A model generated the notes under the pieces. It had not been told where the DNA came from, did no database searches, and worked only from the letters and a program-made list of their open reading frames with translations. The translations under genes were made by a program, and so were the position numbers. This document shows, one piece after another, positions 17,176 to 26,223 of a stretch of DNA of 64,000 bases. The first letter of the stretch is position 1, and each line of letters begins with the position of its first letter. The DNA lies in contig NZ_CBXV010000004.1 of NCBI RefSeq assembly GCF_000820845.2, positions 496,001 through 560,000 of the forward strand, read 5' to 3'. This stretch comes from Pyrinomonas methylaliphatogenes. GTDB lineage: Bacteria > Acidobacteriota > Blastocatellia > Pyrinomonadales > Pyrinomonadaceae.

Positions 17176-19662
17176 TCAGCCCCCTTCTTCACGCAGGCGA
17201 TCCCAATGTGCGACCGTTTCATAAGCGCGACTTAGAACGGGACGCGGGCGCGCGCCATCGGCTGGGCCAATGTAACCCTGGCGTTCCATCGCATCGAGGA
17301 TGGCGGCGGCGCGCCCATATCCGATGCGCAGTCGGCGTTGTAGAACGGAGGTCGAAGCCCGCTTCATTTCGACGCAGATGCGCAGCGCGTCTTCGAACAG
17401 TTCGTCTTGAAAACCTGCCACTCCATCTTCGCCTTCAGCCTCATCATCCGATTGCGTGATCGTTTCGTCATAGACTGGAGTCCCTTGATTCTTAATGTGG
17501 GCGACGATGCGGTTGATCTCAGTTTCGTCGACGTAGGCGCCGTGCACCCTGACGAGCCGCGAAGTTCCCGGCGGAAGAAAGAGCATGTCGCCGCGACCGA
17601 GCAGTTGTTCCGCCCCATTGGTGTCGAGGATCGTGCGCGAATCGACCTTTGACGAGACGCGGAACGAGATGCGCGATGGGAAATTGGCTTTGATCAGACC
17701 GGTGATGACATCGACCGATGGACGTTGGGTGGCGATGACCAGATGGATGCCGACCGCCCGCGCCATTTGCGCCAATCTCGTGATCGCTTCTTCCACCTCG
17801 TGCCCCGAAACCATCATCAGATCCGCCAGCTCATCGATGATGATCACGATGTAGGGAAGCGGTTTGTGGGGTTCGCCGTTTTCGTCAAAATCGAGCACAT
17901 CGTTGCGCCGTTCGACTTCGAGGTTATATCCATCGATATTGCGCACGCCCCATCGCGCGAGTTCTTTGTAGCGCTGTTCCATTTGCGAGACGGCCCATTT
18001 CAGCGCATTGGCGGCGCGTTTCGGGTCGGTGATGATCGGCGTGGCGAGATGCGGGATGTCGGCATACAGGCCGAGTTCGAGGCGTTTCGGATCGATCATG
18101 ATGAATTTCACTTCGTCGGGGCGCGCTTTGTAGAGGATCGAGACGACGATCGAGTTGAGGCAGACCGATTTGCCCGTGCCGGTCGCTCCGGCGATCAGCA
18201 GGTGCGGCATTTTGGTCAGATCGGTGACGTAGTTCATCCCATCGATGGTCTTTCCGAGCGCGATGGTGAGTTTCGAAGGCGATTCGCGGAAGGGGCGTGA
18301 TTCGATCACTTCGCGCAAAAAGATGGTCTCGCGCTGTGGGTTCGGCACTTCGATGCCGACGTGCGGCTTGCCGGGCAGACGGTCGATGCGGATAGATTCA
18401 GCGTGCAAGGCGAGGCAAAGGTCATCGACCAAACTGGTGACGCGCGAGTATTTCACCCCGGGATCGGGTTTGAATTCGTAAGTTGTCACCACTGGACCGG
18501 GGCAAATATGTTTGATCTGCCCCGTGACGTTGAACTCGCGACATTTTTCGGCCAATCGATGGGCGATTTCGAGCAACTCCTCGTCTTTCTGTTCGTATCT
18601 CGGGGGAGGCGAGTTCAGAAATTCTATATCTGGAAACTCGTAGTCATCGATAGGACGCTGGGCGGGGAGTTTGGAACTCCCCTCTTCGCGCGGCTCTTCG
18701 TTGATCTCTGTGCGCACTACGGCTGCCGTGCGCAGCATATCCTCGATCTCAGCTCTCGCTTGATCTTCCGTTGTGACGGCGCGTTCGGTGGCGGTTTCTG
18801 GAGATGCGCTCGCGCGAAGGTCGGCTCGAGAAGCGTTTGAGGCGGCGAAGCTGGGCATTATGGCCGGTTCGATGGATGGCGCATCGTTCGTTTCCATCGG
18901 TTGCGGCGTCGTCGCTCGCATGAACTCCGCGACTCGTTCGGCAGCCGTTTGCGACCGCTCGCGCCCTTTAAGCCTTCGCTCCTTCTCGCGCGCGGCGCGC
19001 GCTTGCCGACGAGCCTCGGCCCGTTCCAACGCGCGCCGATGCCGTTCTTCGCGCCAGTGACGGATGCGCTCGGCTGCGCGTGTGAAGAAAGCCAAGCGTT
19101 CGCGCAAAAGCTGTGCGATCTTCTCGTAAAAGAGGGCAAATGAGAAGTTCGTCGCCAGGAGCACGCCGACGGCGGCTAGCGCCGTAAGAAGCACGCTCGC
19201 GCCGACCGCGTTCAATCCTGCCGCAAATAGTTGCGCGATGGCGCGTCCGATGAATCCGCCCGGTTCGACGCTGCGATCGAAGATCGGCGTTGTGACAGCG
19301 AGCGAAAGCAAGGCCGCGCAGCTCAGCAGTAGGAGCGCTAAGCCGCAGGTGCGCGTCAGCGGGGCTTCTAACTCCCGTGTCCGAAAACGTCGCCATCCGA
19401 TGAAGAACAGGAGCGGAGGGAAGGCGTAGGCGATCAAGCCAAACGTTTGCAGAAACGCGGCGGAGAGATGGGCTCCGACAGCGCCGACGAGGTTGTGCAG
19501 ATTTTGGTTCGAGGCGGTATTCCACGATGGATCGTTGGGATTGAAAGAGAGCAAGCAGAGCAGAAGCAGTAGGCTCGAGGCGAAGAGCGCGATGGCGAGG
19601 ATCTCGTTGCGTCGTGTGTTACGCGACGTCTCGCGTTGCGCGTTCGTTTTCGCTGTGGCCAT
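17176..19662 (-). CDS. ftsK: DNA translocase FtsK/SpoIIIE
   Basis: The 828-residue protein starts with four hydrophobic membrane segments (about residues 20-190). A charged, Arg/Glu/Ala-rich linker of ~150 residues follows, then the RecA-like motor with Walker A GATGTGKS near residue 490 and Walker B YIVIIIDELADLM. The final ~65 residues form the winged-helix gamma domain (SVLQRRLRIGYGRAAAILD) that reads chromosome-polarity KOPS sites. It pumps DNA through the closing septum and activates dimer resolution. It lies 29 bp after prfB on the same strand, in a lnt-prfB-ftsK order that suggests one transcript. Confidence 0.97.
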   Translation of the reverse strand: MATAKTNAQRETSRNTRRNEILAIALFASSLLLLLCLLSFNPNDPSWNTASNQNLHNLVGAVGAHLSAAFLQTFGLIAYAFPPLLFFIGWRRFRTRELEAPLTRTCGLALLLLSCAALLSLAVTTPIFDRSVEPGGFIGRAIAQLFAAGLNAVGASVLLTALAAVGVLLATNFSFALFYEKIAQLLRERLAFFTRAAERIRHWREERHRRALERAEARRQARAAREKERRLKGRERSQTAAERVAEFMRATTPQPMETNDAPSIEPAIMPSFAASNASRADLRASASPETATERAVTTEDQARAEIEDMLRTAAVVRTEINEEPREEGSSKLPAQRPIDDYEFPDIEFLNSPPPRYEQKDEELLEIAHRLAEKCREFNVTGQIKHICPGPVVTTYEFKPDPGVKYSRVTSLVDDLCLALHAESIRIDRLPGKPHVGIEVPNPQRETIFLREVIESRPFRESPSKLTIALGKTIDGMNYVTDLTKMPHLLIAGATGTGKSVCLNSIVVSILYKARPDEVKFIMIDPKRLELGLYADIPHLATPIITDPKRAANALKWAVSQMEQRYKELARWGVRNIDGYNLEVERRNDVLDFDENGEPHKPLPYIVIIIDELADLMMVSGHEVEEAITRLAQMARAVGIHLVIATQRPSVDVITGLIKANFPSRISFRVSSKVDSRTILDTNGAEQLLGRGDMLFLPPGTSRLVRVHGAYVDETEINRIVAHIKNQGTPVYDETITQSDDEAEGEDGVAGFQDELFEDALRICVEMKRASTSVLQRRLRIGYGRAAAILDAMERQGYIGPADGARPRPVLSRAYETVAHWDRLREEGG

Positions 19663-19691
19663 CGTGATCCACCTCCGATGCGCGGAGCAGC

Positions 19692-20808
19692 CTATCGTTT
19701 GGCAGTGCGACGCGAAAGCAGATAGGCTTTGATGAAATCATCGAGATCGCCGTCGAGCACGGCATCGACATCGCCACGCTCATAGCCCGTGCGCGTATCT
19801 TTGACTAAACGGTAAGGCGCGAGCACGTAGCTTCTGATTTGCGACCCGAAAGAGATGTCGGCTTTGCTGGCCTCCAGTTCCGCCGTCTCGGCGCGCCTCT
19901 TCTCCAGTTCGAGTTCATAAAGACGCGCGCGCAAGATCTGCATGGCGACGGCGCGATTCTGATGTTGCGATCGCTGATTCTGACATTGCACGACTATGCC
20001 TGTCGGCAGATGCGTGATGCGCACGGCGGAATCGGTCTTGTTGACGTGTTGCCCGCCAGCGCCGGTCGAACGGAAAGTGTCGATGCGGAGATCCTTCTCA
20101 TTGATCTCGATCTCGATCTCTTCATCTATCTCCGGGTAAACGAAGAGCGAGGCGAAGGATGTGTGGCGACGTGCGGCCTGGTCGAAAGGCGAGATGCGCA
20201 CCAAACGATGCACGCCGGCTTCGGCTGAAAGCAGGCCGTAGGCATATGGCCCTTCGACGCGGAAGGTGGCGCTCTTCAGCCCCGCCTCTTCGCCCGGTTG
20301 GTAGTCGAGGATCTCGGTCTTGAAACCGCGCCGTTCGGCCCAGCGAAGATACATGCGGAGCAGCATTTCGGCCCAATCCTGCGCATCGACGCCACCGGCG
20401 CCCGGATGGATCGTGCAGATGGCATTGCGCGCATCGTTTTCGCCCGAAAGGAGCGCTTCCGTCTCGGCTTGGCTCACCTCCTTCTCTAGCTTTTCGATGA
20501 GCGATAAAGCCTCGTGTAAGCTAGCCTCGTCCTCTTCGGCGAATTCGAGGAGCACATGAACGTCCTCGATGGCGCGCTCGAATCCCTCTTGGCGTGAGAT
20601 GATGCGTTCGAGACGGCTACGCTGCTGGAGAAGCTTCTGCGCCTCTTCTTGATCAGACCAAAAATCTTGAGACGCGGCGCGCTCCTCGATTCGCGCTAAT
20701 TCCTCGCGCTGGCGATCGATTTCAAAGGAACCTCCCGAGTTGCGCGATACGGTCGCGCAGATCGTCATACTTCGTGTGAAGTTCCTGTAGATCCAAAACC
20801 TCTCTCAT
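19692..20808 (-). CDS. prfB: Peptide chain release factor 2, with programmed +1 frameshift
   Basis: The true gene starts at the ATG at 20808, not in the frame of the main body. Codons 1-28 encode a short helix ending QLGRFL. Codon 29 is TGA (20724-20722), and the body continues in the +1 frame from GAA. Joined, the protein is 371 residues, close to the 365 of E. coli RF2. The GGQ peptidyl-hydrolysis motif is near residue 250 (GGQHVNKTDSAVRI), and the SPF-type codon-recognition region precedes it. RF2 ends translation at UGA and UAA. GGAG sits just upstream of the ATG. The gene is between lnt and ftsK. Confidence 0.95.
20722..20736 (-). promoter_or_regulatory. prfB: prfB +1 frameshift site (autoregulation)
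   Basis: On the minus strand the sequence reads GGG AGG TTC CTT TGA. The internal Shine-Dalgarno-like GGGAGG lies a few bases before the slippery CTT, and the in-frame TGA follows at once. This is the classical RF2 control: when RF2 is scarce, ribosomes pause at UGA and slip +1. The codon between the SD and CTT is TTC here rather than the TAT seen in E. coli. Confidence 0.92.
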
Positions 20809-20868
20809 CGCTCCAATTCCTCTTCAAGAATCTTCTCGTTAGCAAGATCGCGGTCGAAAGTGCGAACG

Positions 20869-22587
20869 TTAAATTTTAATGCGGCCCGGGAGTCTGGACA
20901 AAGTTAACCGGTCGGCGGCGCGGGCGACGCTCAACAGGCTGATGAGCGCGCATAGGGCGACGAACAGGTCGCCATGTGCAGCGTAGAACGTCATCTCTTC
21001 ACTGGCGCGCTCTACGGGCCAGATGCGCACATCGGCCTGAAAGCTCGGCGTTGCGTCGAGAACTTCGCCGCGCGGCGAAATCCAAGCGCTGATCCCCGTG
21101 TTGGTCACGCGCAAAACCGGCCGCCCTGTCTCGACGGCGCGCATGATAGCGTTTGCCAAGTGTTGATGCAATACCGGCGTTTCGCCCAGATAACCATCGT
21201 TCGAGATGTTGACCAGTAGATCGGCCCCCCTTCGGACGAACTCGCGCGCGATGGTCGGAAAGGCCGATTCGAAGCAGATGAAGACGCCAGCGCGCAGATC
21301 GCCGATAGGCATTAAAGTGTAGCGCGTCCCCGGAGTGAAATCTCCGACGATCGCGCTGATCAAGCTGACGCCGGGCAGCCATTTAGGCAGCGGGATGTAC
21401 TCGCCGAAGGGCAGCAGTTTGATCTTATTGTACTGCGCGACCAGTTGACCCGATTCATCAAGAAGTATCGCCGAATTGTAGACGCCATTCGCTGGCGCCG
21501 GTTCCATCGCGTTAAAGAGCATGAAGACGCGATTGGCTCGCGCAAATTCTGCGATGAACTCGCGAAAACTCGCGTCGCGCGCGTACCGGAAGTTCATCGG
21601 CGATTCAGGCCAGATGACGACCCGTCGTGTGTGATCTTCGCTAGATGGCGAGGTCGTGCGAGATGCCGAAGAGTCGATCGAAGTGGCGCGTCGTGTCTGA
21701 TCTTCGCTAGATAGCGAGGCCGCATCTGACGGAGAAGACGAAGAAGTCGCCGAGCCGAGCGTTGCTCTCAACCCTTCGAGACTCAGTTGGACATGTCGTC
21801 GGAGCAGGATCTCGGTTTCGGAAAGCGTGCGCTGAAAATCGGCTGGCACGTTCGGTTGGACGGCGATGAAAAGAGTTGTCGGAGCGGAAAACGCTACGTC
21901 CCGCCGATAGCGGGCGCTCAAGATAATCGCTGTCAGGACCGATAAGAGAGCCACGATGCAGATCGAGACTGCGCCCCTCCTTCGCTCAGCAAGCGCTAGA
22001 GCGAGAGCCGAATTGGTCATCGCGATCAAGAAACCGACGGCGTAGACTCCGCCCCAGCGGGCCGATTGAATTAGAAACGGGACGTAGGCTTGCGAGTAAC
22101 CGAGGGCATTCCAGAGTTGACCCGTAACAAAAAAGCGCGCCCATTCAAATGTCGCCCAGAGGAGCGGGAAGAGAAGAAGCGCGCGCCTTCCTAATTTTTG
22201 ACAGAGCCAGGCCAGAAGCGCTCCCGAAGCGGCTGGGAAGAGACCGAGGATGAGCGCGCCGGGAACGAGCAGGGGAAAGGCCACCCAAGCGGGAAGATCG
22301 CCGTAATAGATCATCGCGTGGGTTAGCCACCAGCATGAGCCGTAGAAGAAGAGCGCGCCAATCGCCCACCAGAGGAGAAAGGCCCGTTTTGCGCTTTTCA
22401 TACGCGCGGTCGTGATGAGGATGGGAATGAAGGCGACCCACGCGAGGAACCAGAGATCGAAGTCGGGAAAAGACGAAACGAGAAGCGCTGCCGACAGCAG
22501 CCCGCTTGCCCATTCGGTCGGTTTAGGAACCCGGACCGGTCTCTCACGCAACAAGGCAACTTGGCTGGTTCGTTTGAGCTCTCGCAC
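20869..22587 (-). CDS. lnt: Apolipoprotein N-acyltransferase
   Basis: The 572-residue protein has an N-terminal block of about eight membrane segments and a C-terminal nitrilase domain facing the periplasm. The nitrilase triad is visible as Glu328 (WPESP), Lys390 (KLLPFGEY) and Cys438 (FICFES). It adds the third acyl chain to lipoproteins, completing the Lgt-LspA-Lnt path. Between membrane block and active-site Glu there is a low-complexity Ser/Asp/Arg insert (about residues 275-322). Two ~31 bp direct repeats in that insert (21623-21653 and 21689-21719) encode similar SSED-TRR segments. It is followed by prfB after 60 bp. Confidence 0.95.
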   Translation of the reverse strand: MRELKRTSQVALLRERPVRVPKPTEWASGLLSAALLVSSFPDFDLWFLAWVAFIPILITTARMKSAKRAFLLWWAIGALFFYGSCWWLTHAMIYYGDLPAWVAFPLLVPGALILGLFPAASGALLAWLCQKLGRRALLLFPLLWATFEWARFFVTGQLWNALGYSQAYVPFLIQSARWGGVYAVGFLIAMTNSALALALAERRRGAVSICIVALLSVLTAIILSARYRRDVAFSAPTTLFIAVQPNVPADFQRTLSETEILLRRHVQLSLEGLRATLGSATSSSSPSDAASLSSEDQTRRATSIDSSASRTTSPSSEDHTRRVVIWPESPMNFRYARDASFREFIAEFARANRVFMLFNAMEPAPANGVYNSAILLDESGQLVAQYNKIKLLPFGEYIPLPKWLPGVSLISAIVGDFTPGTRYTLMPIGDLRAGVFICFESAFPTIAREFVRRGADLLVNISNDGYLGETPVLHQHLANAIMRAVETGRPVLRVTNTGISAWISPRGEVLDATPSFQADVRIWPVERASEEMTFYAAHGDLFVALCALISLLSVARAADRLTLSRLPGRIKI

Positions 22588-23122
22588 GAACCTAAAGTTT
22601 AGCAGAACATCGGTTGCTGCGCAGTCCTGACCAAAAGGTCGTGTGGCGCGCAGGATTGGACCCGATCTTCCGAAAAAGGTTTGCTAGTTCACCGAAATCT
22701 TCTGATGATGTTCGCGGCCCACATCAGTTTGAACGAAATCGTTCAACTGACGTTTCAAAATGAACAGAAAGTGTCAATCAGACAGTGACAAATTTTGTTC
22801 GGCTGTCAAGGGCGCGACACTTGCTGTGGATTGAAGGACGGTCTCTTCTTCAGATCGATTTGGACGTTCGGAGCGAGCCGTTTCGAGAAGGGCGCTTGAA
22901 AAATGCGGGAGAACCCGGCCCCATTCGAGACCGGGTTCCGAGAAGGAGGGCGCGACGGAGGGGACGCACGGCAGGTTACTGGCGCAGCGGCAGGCTACGC
23001 TCAGAGGAGTGTTGGCGGCGGGGTCACGAAAGTTCTTAATAGCCTTTCGTGCTTGCCACCCTCGTATAAGCACATCGCGTGCCAAAACTCGGTCGGGAAG
23101 CTGGTTCGGTTAGCCACATGGG

Positions 23123-23214
23123 GTTCGAAGGTCTGCTTGCGGCCAAGATGGTATACATCTCGAATTTCTTTTCAGAGATGTCATTAGCGTTCGAGGGTCT
23201 GCTTGCGGCCAAGA
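23123..23214. repeat. Pair of 26 bp direct repeats around an inverted repeat
   Basis: Copies at 23123-23148 and 23189-23214 differ at one base and share GGTCTGCTTGCGGCCAAGA. They are 66 bp apart. The 40 bp between them contain a perfect inverted repeat ACATCTC/GAGATGT. The arrangement of direct repeats around a stem-loop is orderly but too short for an insertion sequence. Confidence 0.8.
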
Positions 23215-23241
23215 CGGACCACTGGTTGCCGTCCTTTTTAG

Positions 23242-23423
23242 GGTTGAGACCTGCTTGCTGAACAATGGACAAACACAGCTAAATCGGTCATGCTATCTGC
23301 CTACCGCCAGTTCGGCGGGGAAGTGACGCCTGTGGACATTGGCTGCAGTGTCGGTGGATGAAGCAGGAAGCAATCGGGACAGGTGTTGTGTGACATTTGT
23401 CCATGAGTTGCAGAACGCCTACG
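23242..23423. repeat. Direct repeat flanking HicBA, left copy
   Basis: This ~180 bp block recurs nearly unchanged at 23907-24072, 665 bp away, with hicBA exactly between. It includes a perfect stem CCGCC-AGTTC-GGCGG at 23304-23318. The copies match base for base over long stretches; this copy has about 16 extra bases near its right end, after which both share TGCAGAACG. The left copy ends shortly before the hicB ribosome site and may contribute its promoter. Confidence 0.85.
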
Positions 23424-23456
23424 CAAACAGTCTATAGTGGCCGACAGGAGGCAAGC

Positions 23457-23663
23457 ATGAACGAGATCATCTTCGTCGTGGAAGAAGCCCCTGAGGGCGG
23501 GTACACCGCACGCGCACTGGGGGCCTCCATTTACACGCAAGCGGAAACAGTAGAATCCTTGCGCGAGCAAGTACGTGACGCCGTGCGCTGTCATTTCGAC
23601 GAGGAAGACAGACCGCAATTGATCCGCTTGCATTTTGTTCATCAAGAAGTGATCGCAGCATGA
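23457..23663 (+). CDS. hicB: HicB-family antitoxin
   Basis: The 68-residue protein has the partial RNase H-like HicB fold: MNEIIFVVEEAPEGGYTARA with the typical glycine turn, then a helix ETVESLREQVRDAVRCHF. It lacks a C-terminal DNA-binding domain, so repression of its own promoter would need another mechanism or the short end. The ATG at 23457 is behind AGGAGG. Its stop overlaps the hicA start by 4 bp (ATGA), the usual coupling of these pairs. It should bind and block HicA in the cytoplasm. The frame upstream of 23457 is open but without support. Confidence 0.85.
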   Translation: MNEIIFVVEEAPEGGYTARALGASIYTQAETVESLREQVRDAVRCHFDEEDRPQLIRLHFVHQEVIAA

Positions 23664-23896
23664 AGCTGCCGCGCGATGTCTCTGGTGATGATCTTGCCCG
23701 GGCGCTTGAGCATTTCGGTTACGATGTCGTGCGCACAACCGGCAGCCACATGCGCTTGCGCACCTACAGGAACGGCGAACATTACGTTACCATTCCGCGC
23801 CACCCCACTCTGTACGTCGGCACGTTGGCTTCGATTTTGCGCGACGTGTGTGATCACCTAAAAATCAACAAAGAAGAAATCATCCGCTATCTTTAG
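23660..23896 (+). CDS. hicA: HicA-family mRNA interferase toxin
   Basis: The 78-residue protein has the small double-stranded-RNA-binding fold of HicA, with the catalytic His in RTTGSHMRL near residue 30, the strand HYVTIPRHP, and the helix GTLASILRDVCDHL. It cleaves mRNA independent of translation unless bound by HicB. It is of full family length with an intact active-site motif, so it is likely functional. The pair is bounded on both sides by a ~170 bp direct repeat, suggesting movement or duplication as a unit. Confidence 0.9.
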   Translation: MKLPRDVSGDDLARALEHFGYDVVRTTGSHMRLRTYRNGEHYVTIPRHPTLYVGTLASILRDVCDHLKINKEEIIRYL

Positions 23897-23906
23897 AAAA
23901 ACTGGA

Positions 23907-24072
23907 GGTTGAGACCTGCTTACTGAACAATGGACAAACACAGCTAAATCGGTCATGCTATCTGCCTACCGCCAGTTCGGCGGGAAGTGACGCCTGTGGA
24001 CATTGGCTGCAGTGTCAGTGGATGAAGCAGGAAGCGGCCGGGGCAGGTCCTGGACGAATGAGCTGCAGAACG
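23907..24072. repeat. Direct repeat flanking HicBA, right copy
   Basis: This copy matches the one at 23242-23423, beginning at GGTTGAGACCTGCTT just after the hicA stop and ending near GCTGCAGAACG. It keeps the CCGCC/GGCGG stem, but has one G fewer after it and is shorter near its end. A frame on the minus strand runs through each copy and yields a shared peptide LLHP-TLQPMSTGVTS; the frames are not convincing genes. Confidence 0.85.
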
Positions 24073-24254
24073 GGAAAAGATGGCAGAATCGTCGTTATGT
24101 CCATTTTGGCGAAGCGATTGTAGTGTGATGGCGCATGATGGAAGAGATGATCGCACCACTGAGCTGCTCTCTCGCCGGTCCGATAACGCTTGTCAGCGCA
24201 GGTCTGCGTGGCTAGGAGTCATCCGAAGATAAGTTGCTGCATCCGGTTTCTGGC

Positions 24255-25994
24255 TCATTTGATGCCGGTCTCGACTTGGCGTTGAAGCGCGATAGCTTCC
24301 GGATTGTTCGGATCTATTTGGAGCGCGTTCTTCGCGTAGGTCATAGCTTGGGCGCGGTCGCCGCGATCGAGAAAGATGCGACCCAAGGCGATATGCGCTT
24401 CGATTAGCCGCGGGTTCCAAAAGATCGCCGTGCGGAGCGCGCTGACGGCGGCATCGAGATCGCCGCGCCGTTGGTGAATGTAGCCGAGAATTAGATAGGC
24501 TTCAGCGCTCATCGGCTCTATCGTCAGCGCGCGGCGCAGTTCCGGCAGCGCTTCATCGTCGCGCCCGGCGGCGTACAGCTCACGCGCTTTGGCGAGAAGG
24601 TTCTTCGCATCGACATTTGTGCCCTCATCTTGAGCCAGACGATCGCGCGCGGCATCATAGTAGTCTAAACGGTTGAAGTTTTGATAAAGCCGGAGCGGGA
24701 CTTGACTCAAGGTTTGCGAACGCAGCCACTCTGTCTGCCATCTCGCGTAGGCTGGGAGGAAACGTCTCGATTCGTTATCAGCGGAATTGGCGGCCTCGGC
24801 CTTGCCCATCTTCTCGAGCGCTTTGGCGAAGAGAAAGAGGGCTTCGCCATCCCGCGGATTGGCCGTGATGACAGGGCGAAGCTGGTCCGCCGCTTCCGCA
24901 TATTTGCCCAGCAGCAGGAGGGCGTAAGCGTAGTTGAAGCGAACGAGGGGATCTTCCGGTGCGGATTCGGAAGCCCTTTGCAGAAGGGCCGCGCCCTGTT
25001 TCAACAGGCGGTCGCGCTCTTCGACTTTGGCTTCGCTGCGCGCGGCCTGAATGGAGATCGCGCCCGCGTTGTTATAGACGCTCTTCATGCGCGTCTCCGT
25101 CGTCAAAGGCAGAAGCGCGCCGAGCGCGCGCGTGAGATCGTTCATGCGCCAATAGGCGATGGCGGCGTAGAAGGCCGCTTCAGCGTAGTGGCGATCGCGT
25201 TTCTGTAGTCTGGAGAGATACTCCGCCGCCTCCTTCCAATCTTGACGCTCGAAATAGAATTGGCCCAGCTCGAAAGCCGCCTGCGTGTAGGTCGCTCCTC
25301 CGTTGACGCGCGCATATTCGAGCAGCGCGTTCTGCAGATAGGCCTTCTTCTTCTCTGGATCGGTCGTCAGCGTGCCCTTCACATAGCTTTCGAAGGCGCG
25401 AGCGGGGACTTTGGTCGCGCGCTCGATGAACTGATTGAGCGAGAAGGGAAAAGCTTTGTCGCGTTGATAGAGGATCTGGTAGGCGAGGCGACCTTGCATC
25501 GCTTGTAGCGTCTTGAGCGGTCCGCCGAAATCGAATTGTTGACTGGCCCAACGTCCGTCTGCTAGTTGCTCGCCCAGCAAACGCCCTTCATTGACGCGGA
25601 TGACGCGCGCCGTCCCCTGTATCTCCGCGGGAGCGTTTTCGCCTTGGACCGGCGTGACTCGATAGGCACCATAAACGACGAGCGTCGCTTGGGCTTCGCG
25701 CCCGATCTTGATCGCCGTCGCGCGTGTCGGAATGACGGTCAGCGGCAAACGCAGGCGCTGATAGATCAATTCGCGTTCATCGCTTGCGACGACGCGCAAT
25801 CCCGGAACGCTCAGAAGCTCCGACAACGCATCGACGAAGCTCTCTCCGATCCAGTTGTATTCTTTGAAGTTCGATGTATTCTCGAACGGTAGGACCAGGA
25901 CCGTATCGCTGCCGGACGTTTGGGCTACGGCGATCCGGGAGGCCAGATAAAAGCAAAGGCTCAAGATCGAAACGGCATTTAACAACCTTTTCAT
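24255..25994 (-). CDS. Secreted TPR-repeat protein with N-terminal TolB-like domain
   Basis: The 579-residue protein has a signal peptide (hydrophobic near residues 8-24, ending AVAQ). A domain at about residues 30-150 with VLVLPFENTSN and WIGESFVDALSELLS is typical of the CsgG/TolB-like domain that precedes TPR regions. From about residue 210 there are many tetratricopeptide repeats, clearest at the C-terminus (AEAYLILGYIHQRRGDLDAA, then ALQIDPNNPEAIALQ). It would serve as a periplasmic or outer-membrane scaffold. It is monocistronic; the upstream tRNA gene is on the same strand with a terminator-like hairpin between. Confidence 0.82.
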   Translation of the reverse strand: MKRLLNAVSILSLCFYLASRIAVAQTSGSDTVLVLPFENTSNFKEYNWIGESFVDALSELLSVPGLRVVASDERELIYQRLRLPLTVIPTRATAIKIGREAQATLVVYGAYRVTPVQGENAPAEIQGTARVIRVNEGRLLGEQLADGRWASQQFDFGGPLKTLQAMQGRLAYQILYQRDKAFPFSLNQFIERATKVPARAFESYVKGTLTTDPEKKKAYLQNALLEYARVNGGATYTQAAFELGQFYFERQDWKEAAEYLSRLQKRDRHYAEAAFYAAIAYWRMNDLTRALGALLPLTTETRMKSVYNNAGAISIQAARSEAKVEERDRLLKQGAALLQRASESAPEDPLVRFNYAYALLLLGKYAEAADQLRPVITANPRDGEALFLFAKALEKMGKAEAANSADNESRRFLPAYARWQTEWLRSQTLSQVPLRLYQNFNRLDYYDAARDRLAQDEGTNVDAKNLLAKARELYAAGRDDEALPELRRALTIEPMSAEAYLILGYIHQRRGDLDAAVSALRTAIFWNPRLIEAHIALGRIFLDRGDRAQAMTYAKNALQIDPNNPEAIALQRQVETGIK

Positions 25995-26100
25995 GATTCA
26001 GCCCCCGCTCGGCACGAACGAAGATCTACGCTCGCGCTAGGTTCCGCTCGGATGAATCTCGATGCGCGCGCGTTGCTCGAAAGTTCCCGCTAAAGCGATC

Positions 26101-26134
26101 AAGGCCGCAACCCTTTTGAGAGTTCTGCGGCCTT
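26101..26134 (-). terminator. Hairpin downstream of tRNA-Glu, terminator-like
   Basis: AAGGCCGCA at 26101-26109 and TGCGGCCTT at 26126-26134 form a perfect 9 bp stem with a 16-base loop, beginning 13 bp past the tRNA 3' end. The following minus-strand sequence has only a short T-run (CGCTTTAG), so termination strength is uncertain; it may instead mark a processing site. Confidence 0.55.
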
Positions 26135-26147
26135 TAAGATTCAAATC

Positions 26148-26223
26148 TGGCGTCCCCGACGGGAATCGAACCCGTGTTACCGCCTTGAAAGAGCGGTGTC
26201 CTAGGCCACTAGACGACGGGGAC
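26148..26223 (-). tRNA. tRNA-Glu (anticodon TTC)
   Basis: Read on the minus strand, the gene starts GTCCCCGTCGTCTAGTGGCC and folds into a full cloverleaf. The 7 bp acceptor stem is GTCCCCG paired with CGGGGAC, the anticodon loop CTTTCAA gives anticodon TTC, and the T arm is ACGGG-TTCGATT-CCCGT. The discriminator G and an encoded CCA follow at 26151-26148. It closely matches E. coli tRNA-Glu. Confidence 0.97.

Larger units (their letters stand above)
22588..23456. other. Intergenic region of ~870 bp rich in repeats, no supported gene
   Basis: Between lnt and hicB I find no convincing gene. A near-perfect inverted repeat lies at 22724-22750 (TCAGTTTGAACG, loop AAAT, CGTTCAACTGA; one unpaired base), a direct-repeat pair at 23123-23214, and the first copy of the HicBA-flanking repeat from 23242. 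The minus-strand frames that cross it repeat an AASRPSN peptide, which reflects the DNA repeats rather than a protein. Confidence 0.55.

Noticed and set aside
22774-23085. Minus-strand frame of 103 codons between lnt and hicB
   Set aside because: No ribosome site, low-complexity product, and no recognisable domain.
23301-23738. Minus-strand frame of 145 codons across hicB
   Set aside because: It lies antisense to a clear HicBA pair and within the flanking repeat; no family is recognised.
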